Made by a program: the position numbers and the translations under genes
Source of the DNA: Botryotinia globosa
Lineage: Eukaryota; Ascomycota; Leotiomycetes; Helotiales; Sclerotiniaceae
Length of the DNA: 64,000 nucleotides
Assembly: GCA_014898425.1 (NCBI GenBank)
Contig: RCSZ01000003.1
Location: 2,480,001 to 2,544,000, forward strand
Direction of reading: 5' to 3'
Shown: positions 50,028 through 61,525 of the stretch, in pieces
How the letters are laid out: every line of letters starts with the position of its first letter
Numbering within the stretch: the first letter of the stretch is position 1
The notes under the pieces: generated by a model
What the model was told of the DNA's origin: nothing
What the model saw: the letters and a program-made list of their open reading frames with translations, nothing else
Database searches by the model: none

Positions 50028-50702
50028 CTTTCTGGTAGATGTAATGAGTTAAGGGTCTAAAAAGTTGAGAGATAAGAGGTGTGATCTTTAGCTAAGAGAT
50101 CAGGGCAATCAGAAGATACTGGATTCGAATAAATGAGTTTGGGACAAGCTGGTAGATGTTGTAAATATTGTAAACGTTGGAGATATTCGAAGATTGACTG
50201 TTAAGCTGGAGAAAGAAAAAAAGAAGGGAGCACTTGAGAGAGATGAACTCTTTTATAAGAATGAGAATTAGAATTTAGGCCAGCGTACGGTGTGTACGAT
50301 TTAGCGAAAATGAAGACTTTTCCGCCGTATGACGCTGTGAATCACAAGCAGCCGTGCTAGACAGGCGCTAGAATGAGCCAAGGTCTATCTAAGGCGAGCT
50401 CATAGGCAGAATCTTGATACTAGATCAAGATGGTACGGACTAGTCTTGGTAGTCGCTGAGTAGTAGGGTATGGGGTTTGGGGATTCATTCATATCGAGGG
50501 TACTGTATTAGAATGTTACGGCTATCATTACATACAATTCGCTCAAACTTGTGCCTCTGAATGCAATTGATTAATCTGTGAGTCATTAAAAAACCACAAT
50601 CACTGTCCAGGAAAAAAATTCAGTGCATAGCATTGAGTTACATCCAAAAATTCACTTCGTTAATTTTTGTGTGTCAAATTTGAGCCGCAGTACAAACCGT
50701 TA
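50028..50702. other. Upstream region of the exonuclease-like gene
   Basis: 675 bp with no gene, bounded on the right by the inverted-repeat element. Nothing specific was recognised. Confidence 0.5.
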
Positions 50703-51674
50703 AGTCAACCACTCTACTTTCAGGCCATCTCTCTTTTGGGCCACCCTTTTACATCAAAAATCACTTTTTTGGTCTATCAATATCTCTATCAATATTGAAT
50801 ATAATTTGATAAAAATTTATATTTATATAATTTAAGTTATTTTAAATTTATATTAGAATTTTTGAAATTTTAGGATTTTTGTGGATCGATTTCTAAGGCT
50901 TCAAAATATCGATTTTCAATTTATATATAAATTATATATAAATTTAAATTTTTATAAAATCATTAATAACTTTTTAATAATAATTATTAAAAGAAAATTA
51001 TATATTTTTTTGAAAATTTCAAATCTAAATCTATATAGAAATTTAAAAAATAAATTTAAAAAATAAATAAATATAGAGATATAATATATAATAAATTAAG
51101 AGTAGTATAAATAATCCTTGTAATTTTAAGGGTATTCTTTTAAATATTTATTTATAAGGAATTTTTCATTTTTTTTAAGATTTTCTAGATTAAATCTTTT
51201 ATAAATTTATAATTTATTTTTAACTATTTTTCTTTAAAAATTATTATAGATTTTATGAAATTTTAGATTTATATATAATTTATATGTAATTAAAAATCGA
51301 TATTTCGAAGTTTTAGAAATCGATTCAAAAAAATTCTAAAAATCTAAAAATTTCAAAATAGATTTGGAATGATTTGAATTATATAGATTTAAATTTTTAT
51401 TGAATTATATTCAATATTAATAAAGATATTGTCGGGATAGGGATCATGTGACCGCACTAGCGCTTGCGCTAGTGCCTCGGCACTATAATATAGACGTATC
51501 GTAGTCCTAACTTTTAGAACCTTAAGCAATATTATAACAGTGTGAACCATAGTACTATATTGTCTTCACCATTCCCCATGGTGATACGAACAGATATTAA
51601 TAGATTAAAAAAGTTATTTTTAGTGTAAAAGGGTAGCTCGAAATAGGGGTGGCTTGAAAGTAGGGTGGTCGACT
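50703..51674. mobile_element. AT-rich foldback/MITE-like element, TA-flanked, with nested insertion
   Basis: Ends are inverted: AGTCAACCACTCTACTTTCA (50703-50722) matches the reverse complement of 51655-51674 (AGTCGACCACCCTACTTTCA) with two changes. Both sides carry TA (50701-50702, 51675-51676), consistent with a Tc1/mariner-type TA duplication. The inverted similarity continues inward: 50743-50770 pairs with 51605-51635, 50779-50850 with 51370-51432, and 50855-50945 with 51276-51365. Nearly the whole element is therefore an imperfect palindrome. The interior is extremely A/T-rich, as after RIP. The right arm is interrupted by a 161-bp block. Confidence 0.75.
51431..51591. mobile_element. 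161-bp insertion nested in the foldback element
   Basis: This block has no counterpart in the left arm. It is flanked by AGATATT direct repeats (51424-51430 and 51592-51598), a 7-bp target duplication. It contains CATGTGACC (51444-51452) next to a hairpin ACTAGCG-CTTG-CGCTAGT (51456-51472), and near the right end CCATTCCCCATGG. It is GC-richer than the host element. No coding capacity. Confidence 0.65.
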
Positions 51675-51676
51675 TA

Positions 51677-52881
51677 CAAACGCTATCATGGGCCGAAACT
51701 AGAATTACTAGCTTGCCCTGGCTAATCCCAAATTTGAAAGATTGTCACTTAACTACTTGGCTTTGTAAATACTACACAATTGAATGATGCTAAGATTATT
51801 AATCATTTTCCAGCTGGAAAGCTTCCTCTGTTGAGTGTATCTGACTTGATTCCTCACGACTAGAGGATAATCCTAGAAACATGATTTCCCGTAGGTTTTT
51901 GGAAAAATAGAACTATACAAGGAGCAAGCTTTTGGTAACGGTGACTTTGTTATCATTCTGCTACTTGATTGGCAATTACGTCAGGTTTGGGCTAGAAGTG
52001 CCTAGGTCGATACAGAACAGAGTTTTCTCCTGATTTAGCGATATGTGGCTCTAGTGTAAAGTTTCAGCCAGCCCAGTTATGAGTCACCTAGCTTCTGGTC
52101 CAGAACACCACGAGTGGCTTCAACTTTCGAATTTCATCCAAAATAAAACCTCCCTGTGGTAAGAAAGCAATTTTCAAGAATGGCAAATCAGCCAGCGATC
52201 GAATTTGCAGTAGACCGACCTTCCAAACACGAGGAAAGTTCAATCTGTACTATGGAGCACCCGTAGAAGAACAAAATCATGCCTGTATCATAAATTATTC
52301 ACGAAATGGAAATATTTACAGAGCCAAATATGTTCCGTTTGATAATGAATCTGGAAGCAGAAAAACCCTGAGGACATTGAAGCTATATTGTGTAACCTCT
52401 TTTGAACCTATGTGGTAGAACCTTGCTCTCGGAGATCTAACTTGAGTTCCTAACTTCACCACAAAATTCATGATTGAAACAATCGGAATGCACGCTCGGG
52501 CCGGTTTCCCCGAGAATGAATGAATTTTTGTTCTTTCTCGAATTTTAGCCTTAGAATTGTGTATTTTGATGGGAAAGTCTTTGGAGTGCAGAAAAGAAGA
52601 GTATTTGAAGAGTATGAAGCTTGGTAAGCTAGCCTAGATCGTTGAGGATTTGAAAGTCATGGAGAGGCACCAAACTTAGAGAACCGCCATGCTATATGGG
52701 ATAATTGTATAGGGTTATTCGTATTAAATAGAAGGGAATGAGATTAATTAGACAGAAATAATTCTAGATATCTCTTTCAGTTTGAGATACCTAATATTAT
52801 CCGAGTGACTCCAGCAATCGGACTCTCCCGCGTTAGTATGTCTTTTCCTAGAAACTAAAACCCAAAAATTTCTGATGACGA
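51677..52881. other. Intergenic, no gene
   Basis: 1.2 kb between the inverted-repeat element and the 3' end of the SPRY gene. No supported ORF, RNA gene or repeat was seen. Confidence 0.5.
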
Positions 52882-54000
52882 TCAAGGGTGATACCTCCAT
52901 TCCCTTTCATTGAATACGATTTCAAATTCGACATTATCGAATGTTCCTACAGCAGCATATAAATCATGCATACCTTCCAATCCTGTGACGGGGAGATCTT
53001 CTACAGAATCACCCTCTTCATGAAGATTCCATCCGCCATCCTTTTTACCGTCTCTAGTAAAGAAAATCTCAACATTAATAGGGGTTTGGGCCGTGGTCTG
53101 CGCTGGCCCAGAGTCGTAAGCAGGAGGGTTGTTAACATTCCGTGGAGTGAAAGTCATTCCAATCCCGAGCGTCTGGCCGGCTTGGAATTTATTTGTAAAG
53201 TCCTTACCGCCCCAGAGATCATTGATATATTTATGACCATCATCCCCGTGAACGCCGAGTGCTCCTCGGTGCCATCCAGGCAATCTGAAGGTTGGGTACG
53301 GTTGCGCAACAAATCCTAAGCCCAAAGTGATCTCTCCGCGATATCTATTTGATATTTTGACCTCAAAGTATATCGTCTTGCCTATTTCGGTTCGTAAAGG
53401 TGAATGCGCGTAAACAGAGTATAGCGGAAGTGTAGAAATGATGCATGAATCCTTGCTGTTGGACTTTGTCTTTCCCGCCCAAACACCCTGTCGTAGACGC
53501 GAAAGATCACCATTGTAAGATCTGGGTTTAATGACACCAATATTTGCAGCATCAAGTGCTTCTAGAGCTGCTTGTGGGAACTCTACAGGTGGTGCCAAAG
53601 GGTTTTGTTCACACCATGCTTTCCCTTGTAATGCCTCTTCTTCGGTGGCGTTGTTTGCATCGCTTCGCTGATAACCCATTGATGGGGGAGGGGGTAGAAG
53701 GGATGTATCGGGAACTGCGGTTTGCCAGTCATGATATGGTGCTTGAGCTTGCGACGGTGGTGGGCCCGAAGGAGGGGTATATTCGTGCGAAGGTGGGGGA
53801 CCAGGTGGGGGTGCATATTGATCATTATAGGGCGCATGTTGTTGTGAAGGAGGTGGTCCCGCTGGGGGAGAATAAGATTCATTCTGCGGCATTTTTATTG
53901 AGCCTTTACTTTGAGGTATCGTGTTGACTGGTCGTGAATTGAGGTTCTCGTTGTCAAATCCCGGTGGTGCGTCGCCCTTCAATTTGCTTCCGAAACACAT
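52882..54000 (-). CDS. SPRY-domain protein with Pro-rich N-terminus
   Basis: Single exon, 372 aa, from ATG 54000 (the codon two before is TTG). Residues about 35-110 are Pro/Gln/Tyr-rich with three degenerate GPPPSQ/H repeats. From about 150 the sequence has the features of a SPRY/B30.2 interaction domain: VWAGKTKSNSKDSCIIST, TIYFEVKISNRYRGEITLGLG, LPGWHRGALGVHGDDGHKYI, FQAGQTLGIGMTF, VEIFFTRDGKKDGGWN, LYAAVGTFDNVEFEIVFN, the usual SPRY order of strand, G-x-H-x-DDG, FTRDGK and final VG strand. No membrane segment, so it is probably a cytosolic adaptor. The MCFGSK start (Cys3) could be lipid-modified, but Gly2 is absent, so myristoylation is not expected. It is divergent from the LGFP gene, 611 bp away. 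Confidence 0.85.
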   Translation of the reverse strand: MCFGSKLKGDAPPGFDNENLNSRPVNTIPQSKGSIKMPQNESYSPPAGPPPSQQHAPYNDQYAPPPGPPPSHEYTPPSGPPPSQAQAPYHDWQTAVPDTSLLPPPPSMGYQRSDANNATEEEALQGKAWCEQNPLAPPVEFPQAALEALDAANIGVIKPRSYNGDLSRLRQGVWAGKTKSNSKDSCIISTLPLYSVYAHSPLRTEIGKTIYFEVKISNRYRGEITLGLGFVAQPYPTFRLPGWHRGALGVHGDDGHKYINDLWGGKDFTNKFQAGQTLGIGMTFTPRNVNNPPAYDSGPAQTTAQTPINVEIFFTRDGKKDGGWNLHEEGDSVEDLPVTGLEGMHDLYAAVGTFDNVEFEIVFNEREWRYHP

Positions 54001-54611
54001 ACTCAAAAGGTTTATAGAGGTTATTGTAATTGAAGAACCAAGTAGTGATTTGAAGCATGAAAATGTTGATTCATGTTTCCAATCATGGCTGTGTGGAAAT
54101 GGGCTGGCTGTGCAATCAAGTATGAAGTCATACGAATGCCTGGCTGTGCGTCTCCAGCGCGCCTAGTAAGCGCGGCCACGCCTTCCACAACTTCATCGCC
54201 TCGACAAATATTATCAAAACATTCGAAATAAGCCGGCATACTAATTTTCCCGTAGTTTTGGCTACCATTGTTTAAAAGACCGGCAATTCATTCGGAGCAT
54301 TTCTCTTTCGTGGGGAATTCCAAATCGGTATGTTCCGAACATTTTTGCGTCAAAGGAGATAGACAACATCCTTTGACCACTCAAATCCATGAGCTCACAA
54401 GCTCTGGTAGCTTAGCTGAAAATGACATATCTATGGATTCGATAAACCAATGAAATTGCTGATTCTTGGAAATGAATGGCTTTATTGCTGGGCAACTTCC
54501 GCTGAAAGAGACTTTTCTGTGGGCGCAAAGCCTTTTACTATCCTGCATTTTACTTATATAAACAAACTTTCACTCGCGTCAGAAAGCTCCGTGCTCGCCG
54601 AAAAATGAGTT
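54001..54611. promoter_or_regulatory. Divergent intergenic region, SPRY gene / LGFP gene
   Basis: 611 bp between head-to-head starts. No defined motif claimed; shared control is only suggested by the arrangement. Confidence 0.4.
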
Positions 54612-56493
54612 ATGTCGTCACATCGCTCTGCTTCGTTCAGAATATCGGTTCATGTTAGTATATATCAACACAATGTGTATAATAGCAAGGCTTACGATAC
54701 GTGCTCTAGTATCCGGACTGTGATGATTCGAGATATCCCACGTTCCAACAACTTCTGCACAATCAAGATGCTGCTGTAGACCTTATAGCTAAGAAGGCTG
54801 CATCTTTGCCATGGATTGGCCCACCAAAGGGGGGCTTCGTCATTAATGAGAACGGATATTCTCGTCCCTATACGAATGCCACAATTTTTGCTCAAGCAGA
54901 CACATTTGGAAAAGCTATCATTGCTTATGAGGTGCACGGAGATATTCTCAAGAAGTATGCCGCCCTGGGTGGGGATCGAAGTAAGCTGGGAAGTCCAGTC
55001 ACAGACGAGTTGTGGACCTCGGACCGTGGTTGTCGTTTCAATAATTTCACTTCAGGTGCTATTTATTGCAATTCTAAGATTGGTACTTGCGTAGTGAAAA
55101 ATGAGATTTATAAGAAATGGATGACTATGGATGGGGCTGAAGGGGTAATGGGATATCCAGTTTCTGACGTGAGTATTAAACATTTCGTGGCTTGACGTGT
55201 TTCGACGACAAATTCTAATACTACATACAATCTGTTGTTTTTCTTTCACTCTTCGATGTTGAATAGGCACTGATTTTTATATATGAAGGAAACGTTGACG
55301 CCTAGCGGAGTGACTCGATTCAATATGTTTTCGCACGGTGGAGCTATCTATTACACTGTAACTCGCGGAGCATTCTGGATTTATGGAGATATCTACAAGA
55401 AGTGGATGGCTACAGGTGGCGAGCTGGGGGACCTAGGCTATCCTGTATCAGACGAAGAATTGGCGCCTGATGGAGTGTGTCGTTTCAACAAATTCTCTGG
55501 CGGTGGCGCTATATTCTCAACCCCAGAAGTAAGCAAGTTTGATACTCTGGCTTTGCACTTCCCAGTTCCGACTTTCAAACTATAAAGATGCCCTACTTGT
55601 TGATCAACGTTGTTCAAACTTCTCGTCTTTATTATCTGACTAGCGGTTACTAATCTCAGAACTTCCAGCGTGGTGCGGTTAAGGTAGCTGGGGAAATCTA
55701 CAAAAGGTGGATAGCTCTTGGCGGAGAAAGTGGGTATTTGGGCTCCCCCATCACCGATGAGATTTCCGGCAAATACGATACTCTTTATAATGACTTCTCT
55801 GGCGGTTCGATATGGTGGCATCCCTCTATTGGCACCCGAGAGTTTGCTGGAAAAGAAACAAATTATAACATCAACATCACCGATATTTTGATCTATGAGC
55901 TTCGCTCTGCGCGTGTAGACACTCTTTATATTACAGCTTCCATCGCTACAGTATCTGGCGGGGTGCAATCTATCGCTCTTCCCCTTGGCGAGCACTCGGT
56001 TGGTTTCGTATATCCTAGCTTAACGTTCCAGAATTGTTCAATTGGCGATGAAGAGACAGTCACATTTACATATCTGGTCGTCCACAACCATTCTAATAAA
56101 CGAGAGGATGTTCTCAAAAAACTTGAGGTCGCCATACATAAACTAGGAACGGCTGCCATAGAAGAGAATGTGATTTCTCTGAATTCTATGCGCAAGCTAT
56201 CAATTGGAGACGCTATCGGCACAGCTATCGGCAGAGCTCCCGTGCCTCTGAGTGAGCCAGCTGTTCGCCCATTTGAGGGATGGGCCGATAGCGGTGGTCT
56301 AGGGATGCCATTCCTGAATTGTGACGGCGTTGTTGCTGCGGAGGTCACAACGCTGAAGGGTAGCGACATCAAGGCGCATTTAATCGTGGGGAACACATGG
56401 AAAGTTAATGATAAGCATGTGGGCACAAAAGCGCCTGATTGGTGTGGCTCAATTTCCCGATACAATGTGTTATGGAATGTGGAATTTTCATGA
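54612..56493 (+). CDS. LGFP-repeat protein
   Basis: Four exons inferred (54612-54647, 54710-55168, 55289-55528, 55660-56493) give 522 aa; the first short exon and its weak donor GTTCAT are the least certain. The body carries LGFP-type repeats about 55 residues apart, each with a Y/W-rich lead (GDILKKYAALGG, EIYKKWMTMDG, DIYKKWMATGGE, EIYKRWIALGGE) and a core: LGSPVTDE (about 104), MGYPVSD (159), LGYPVSDEE (214) and LGSPITDE (272). LGFP repeats are best known from mycobacterial and other actinobacterial cell-surface proteins. The C-terminal 230 residues are a beta-rich domain I do not recognise. No signal peptide is visible with this start, so it is either cytosolic or the true first exon is missed. 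Introns fall between repeats in phase 0, a modular layout. Confidence 0.8.
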
Positions 56494-57263
56494 ACTTACT
56501 TGTTGCATGACGTTCACATATCCTGCAAGTTGCTTGGTAGTAGATAACTTTTTGGATTACCTACCGTTTTTGATTTGGATTATCAGCGGGTGTACGGACT
56601 GACGGGGCACTGCAGAAATGAACTCGTGAACATCTCTTGATATATCAAATAGTTCACTTTGGGAATTATTACAATTTTTGATTAAAGATGGAACAATCAA
56701 AATGTGAACTCTGATATCAAACAATTGAAGAATGAGTTTGCTAGAAACATCAAAAATTGGGAAGTATCCTGTCAATCCATGCACCCACCAGTGGATCTGT
56801 CTTTCTTTCAATAAGGTAGCGAAACTATGAGATGGATTTGATGATGAATTATTGTCCCTTTTGACAAACGCTTGCAAGGTGTGAATTTTGAGACTGAAAA
56901 ATAGCTCATGAGCACGATGACTGATAAGTTCCAATAATGAAATGACATCAAAATCTATGATCGGATGGTGACGATGAATGTGTTCTACTGAATGCAACAA
57001 ACCACTATTGCATGAGATTGAATATCGATCGTGTTTATTTTATTGGCTAGGTACTTATGGTTATTCAACTGATACATACTAAATGTTAGTTTATCGTATG
57101 CAAGATAATGGAAAATCAGCATCTTGTAAATCAAGCAAAGTCGTCTGATGTCTTCTACTTGAAGTCTTCAGTTCAGGCAAGGGCAGTGAAGAGTCAGAGT
57201 CTGGGGCGCTCGGATCAAATCAACTTTACACTCATATTACTAGGTAGTTTCGGATATTCTCTA

Positions 57264-58140
57264 AGGGCTAGTTTGGATGCAAAATCCGTGCTGAATCCGC
57301 TGAAATAATCTGCTCTTTGTATTACTACGGATTCTGCAATAATAATAATCTGTTTTAAAAAGAATGGATTATTAACTTGTGGTTTTATAATTTATATATC
57401 AAATTTGCTATAAAATCTATCAAAATAAAAGGAAATGAAGCATATATATAATATATATATAAATTAGTATAATATGTATACAAATTATATAGAGTAATTC
57501 GAATTTTCAATTTGCTATTGCTATTTAAATAATTGAATAAATGAATATGAGGATAGTTTTATTAAACTTTAATTCAAAATAAACTTATAACTTTAGGTTT
57601 TATTCATTATAACTTTAGATTTTATTTATTATAATTTTTGTGAGGACTGTGAACTAAAGAAGAGTTGTCTTAATGATTTAGTTATTAATAAAGATCTAAG
57701 AGGAAGTTGGAAGCGAGGCTTCCAACTTATACTTGAAAACTAGCTAAAATGGCTAGTACAGCTGGTCACGTGCATAGAGGGTCCGTGCGCCCTCACAATT
57801 TTAAACTTTATTTATTAAAGTTTTAGGTTTTAAAGTCTATAAAAGCCTATAAAAAGAACGGATTATTTTAGTAGATTTAATAAGGCTTATTTTTTCTAAT
57901 TCTTGTTTTCAATTTGCGCTTTCATTTTCCTATATAAATTTATTAAAAAATGCAAATTATTTAATATTATTTTAAAGTAATTTACCTTCTCTCTATCTTA
58001 AAATATATTAAATTTATTGAAATGCAGATTATTCAATAAAATCCGCGATTTAATATCCAAATATAAAATCAAAATCCGCTTTCAAAAAGAACGAAATATT
58101 CAACGAATTCAACGCGGATTTGTACATTCAAACTAGCCCT
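57264..58140. mobile_element. AT-rich TIR element, TA-flanked, with nested insertion
   Basis: The left end AGGGCTAGTTTGGATG (57264-57279) is the inverted match of the right end (58125-58140, reverse complement AGGGCTAGTTTGAATG), and the similarity extends through ATCCG and TGAAT words for about 45 bp. TA directly flanks both ends (57262-57263, 58141-58142). 877 bp, strongly A/T-rich, non-coding. Probable Tc1/mariner-type MITE or decayed transposon. Confidence 0.7.
57640..57796. mobile_element. 157-bp insertion nested in the TIR element
   Basis: The ends are short inverted repeats (GTGAGGAC at 57640, GCCCTCAC at 57789-57796), flanked by AATTTTT on the left and AATTTTA on the right, a 6/7 match expected of a target duplication. 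Inside are GAAGTTGGAAGC-GAG-GCTTCCAACTT (a perfect 11-bp stem with two unpaired flanks, near 57703-57729), CTAGCT/GCTAGT words and GGTCACGTG. It is GC-richer than its host and non-coding. Confidence 0.55.
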
Positions 58141-59515
58141 TACCTCATCTTCACTAACAACAACAGCCACCAAGACTCCGAAGATAATTGTTACAAACTT
58201 CAACTCTCATGCATTGAGATGATAACACAGAGCTATATACATTTGTCCAGCTTCATTATACTATCGCGCTAATTCCCCTCCCGCATCATCGCGATGTGAA
58301 TATTATTACTGAGTCTAAATGAATTGGCGAGATGCACTTGGTCAATCATGGAAGGATGTGAGCTCTTCATGTCGATAGGAAGACATCAGACGCAATCTCA
58401 AGGCTCAAGGCTCAAGCTACATTAGATAAAATGTACAGAGATACCTGAACATCAAGAGTATGAAGACATGGCATTACCGTTATAGGGCGTAGAGCCAATA
58501 GTGTTCTGAAATTTCTTCCGCACTCACACTCTGCCGTTAGAATATTACCAATGATGGAATGGAATGCTTGACTTCATAATTCAAGGAAGCAACGGAAATG
58601 TATATGGGCTCATGTATCGTCATCTCGGTTTCTATGAGTTTGGCATCACGGGAAGATTTCATCGGCAATTTTCGCTTGATCTGATCTTTCATCATGCTCT
58701 CTCCACATCTGATCATTTCGTACTATCATCCAAAGTCTTGTCACTGGAACATTGTTTTAAGACGAGAAACTTAATTGTATCAATTTGGATAATATGTTTT
58801 ACCTTTAGCTAGGTACTCAGCACTTAAGTTAACCAGGGCGTAAAAAAAATACCAAGTCCAAATGTACCACTTTGCGTTGGGCGGGCAAGTTGAAAAAATA
58901 TCTTTGTATGGGAAATTTTCTAAGGGACAGAGCAGGCAGATTCTTCATGCATCTTACAAAAGCTGCGAGGTTGCGAGAAATCTAGAGTTTCGATGTCAAA
59001 GTTGAGACAGAGAATCACTTCAGACGTGGGGTCTATCAATGCAAAATACTATATGCGTTTCAGATTGCTCCACAGAACACCGTTTTCGGGGTCGAGAGGC
59101 AAGTGAACAAGATGTCTGTGCTCGGTGATATAGATTAAACGCGGTATAGTATAGGGGATTTATGCAGTCTTTGGCTATTGTACAATAGAATCCATGGTTC
59201 GTAGCTCTTTTCAATGTCCTTCGATAGTGGCCCCTGATTGAGCCGAATTTGCCAAGTCATAATATGGCAATATCCACAACTCCTTGTCGTGAAATTTTTG
59301 AAAGCTCTCTCGAATCTTTCTGTTATCACCGCCGGTCGTGTTAGATATCGATATCAATCTTGAATCGCCTTTTCTTGCTTGTGGATCTATACGCTGGTAC
59401 TTACAGCACATATTACCACGATACTTACACTCATGCCTGTTTAATAATTAATACATCGACGCTTTTTAACGAATACTTACTTCATCTTAGCTGCGGATTG
59501 GGATTTCTTGTTTTG

Positions 59516-61084
59516 ATGGAGTTGTTGGAGGACACTTATGAAGCGAGCTGTACAGACGGAAAGGTATCGGTGCGATCAGCTCCCACATTAAGACCAAGAA
59601 AGGAGGTTGAAGTCAGGCAAGATCATGACGAATCTGCGGAAGTCTCATCATTTAAACGGAAAACAGTGCGTGAAATTATGGAAGTGACTGTAATCACATC
59701 GATTCCCTCGACATCTACGCAAACTTCAACCAGCCCATTGATAACATCGCCCCCTTCATTGTTCAACCGGGCTGCTCTTGCAGAACCTCAGGCCGGAGTT
59801 GACTGCAATTCTCAGATCGATCAGTTCAAATCTCAAGCTTCACAGCAGAACTCTCAACAGCTATCCCAAGCAACACAACAATTTTCGCAACAGGTTTCAC
59901 AGATATCACAGAAGGCTTCGCAATCTGTTAGCCAAGCTCTCGCTGCCCAAACTTCTGCTCAGATTGCTCAGTCTTCAGCACAAGCGGCTCGATCCTCGGC
60001 CCAAGCTGCTGCCGACGTAGCCAATTCTTCTTTATCTTCCATTAAAATATCAGCATCATCGGCAGTGGCTGCGGCATCAGCGAGCGCTTCTAGTGCGGCT
60101 ATGAGTGAGTGAACTTCCACGGGCTATACATGTCCGGGTAGTACCAGGCCCACTAAGATTGTGATCTTCAACTACTAGAAGAAAGTTTGCTTGTAAAGAA
60201 TGGGTGTTGACTGTTCATAGGCGCTTCTGCATTTGTATCTTCGGCTCTTTTGTCAGCCAGTTCTTCTGCTTCTGTGGCAATCTCTTCGGCGGATGCTTCT
60301 GCTAGTGCCGCCAGGGGTATGTTATTGAGATCCTGTTCTATAAATCATGCTAAAGTTCCACGGCTAATGTCTTAACCTAGCTACTGCCACATTTGCGATT
60401 GCACAGGCCCAAGCTACAATCTCATTAACTAACGTATGGATAACACATCACAATAACACGTACACTGCATGTAATTAACGATAAAATTAGTCACAAGCTT
60501 CGGCATCAGTACGATCATCACAAGTCCAAGCCATCACAGCAACACAGGCTGCAATCGCAATTGTGGGCTCCATGATCGGCTCCTCACTTTTATCCATCCT
60601 CTTGTATTTCCTCCTATCCAGATACAGAAAACGCAAACAGAACGAAGTCGAAAATGACAATTTTCCGGTGAAGAATTACAAAGAACCATTGACTCTCCCA
60701 ATCTCAGAACGGAAGCCCATAAGAATATCATACATCATACCAACTCCTCCTCCCGATGCCCGATTTCCGGAAGGAGCTCCTTTCAGTCGGGATAAATTCT
60801 GGTCAATGCGAAGGTCGAGAACGCTGAAGAATGCGGATGAGACGTCAATGGATGTTCCGTTGGCTTTTGCAGGAGAACTGCAACAATCGGCTTCGAAATC
60901 AACTCCGAGACCGAGTCTCGGGGGTGCAAAGAGGGCATTGGTTTATGATGCGGATTTTCCGGATCAGCCTCCAAAATTTGATGATGGAGAAGAACTGGGT
61001 GATTTTAGAGATGGGGAGAAGAAAGGTGGACTGGTAGAGCTGGGTGGAGTGGGTAAGAAGGCTTCAATTGGGAAGGCTTTTTAG
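59516..61084 (+). CDS. Ser/Ala/Gln-rich single-pass membrane protein
   Basis: Four exons (59516-60104, 60221-60316, 60381-60433, 60491-61084) give 443 aa from ATG 59516. The frame is open upstream to 59345 but has no ATG; the preceding 17 codons encode a hydrophobic stretch (CGLGFLVL), so a signal peptide in an upstream exon is likely and the N-terminus is uncertain. Residues 85-265 are a long Ser/Ala/Gln domain with heptad-like repeats (QLSQATQQFSQQVSQISQ, SAQIAQSSAQAARSSAQA) that could form a rod or coiled coil, with potential O-glycosylation. One transmembrane span follows (about 267-290, IVGSMIGSSLLSILLYFLL), then basic SRYRKRKQ and a cytosolic tail with IPTPPPDARFPEG. The layout recalls fungal wall-stress sensors, but there is no WSC cysteine domain, so the function is open. 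Confidence 0.8.
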
Positions 61085-61525
61085 GGGATATTGATGGAAA
61101 GGGATGTTAGATATTGATGAATCATTGGAGTCAGGTAGACAGGATAGAGTGGTGGGCAGGACTTACACTCATAATGATGCTATAATGATGATGGGTAAAT
61201 GAGGGTATATATTATTTATTAATACAGTACTACATACACGCTAGATACGCTACTTTACTTTCAAGTCTCATCCGATAATTCTGGTGGTTTTATATTCATC
61301 GGTTTACAACAGAAGAGATTTGATGCACGTCTTACGCGAAATCAGAGTTGGTACCTAGTGAAACAGATGAAACTCCAATAGATAAATTCAGAAGGAAAAC
61401 ACACTGAACTGCTTAAGAATCATATTAAATATTACAAATACAACTCCTCATTCTCGTGCTTTGTCCCGTCTCTTGCCGTGCCAAATCTCATCTTCACCTC
61501 TAATCACCTTATTAGTCGAGAACGT
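61085..61525. other. Convergent 3' intergenic region
   Basis: 440 bp between the 3' ends of the membrane-protein gene (+) and the acyl-CoA synthetase gene (-). No gene. Confidence 0.5.

Larger units (their letters stand above)
56494..59515. other. 3 kb gene-free region with a large MITE-like element
   Basis: It holds the TA-flanked element at 57264-58140. The minus-strand frame 56557-57000 (147 codons) has no ATG at its start and no family resemblance. Frames 58564-58812 and 59020-59329 also lack support. Upstream exons of the membrane-protein gene at 59516 may lie in the last few hundred bases. Confidence 0.45.

Noticed and set aside
56557..57000. 147-codon minus-strand ORF
   Set aside because: Begins with TTG, lacks an ATG at its start, has no family resemblance and lies next to a mobile element.
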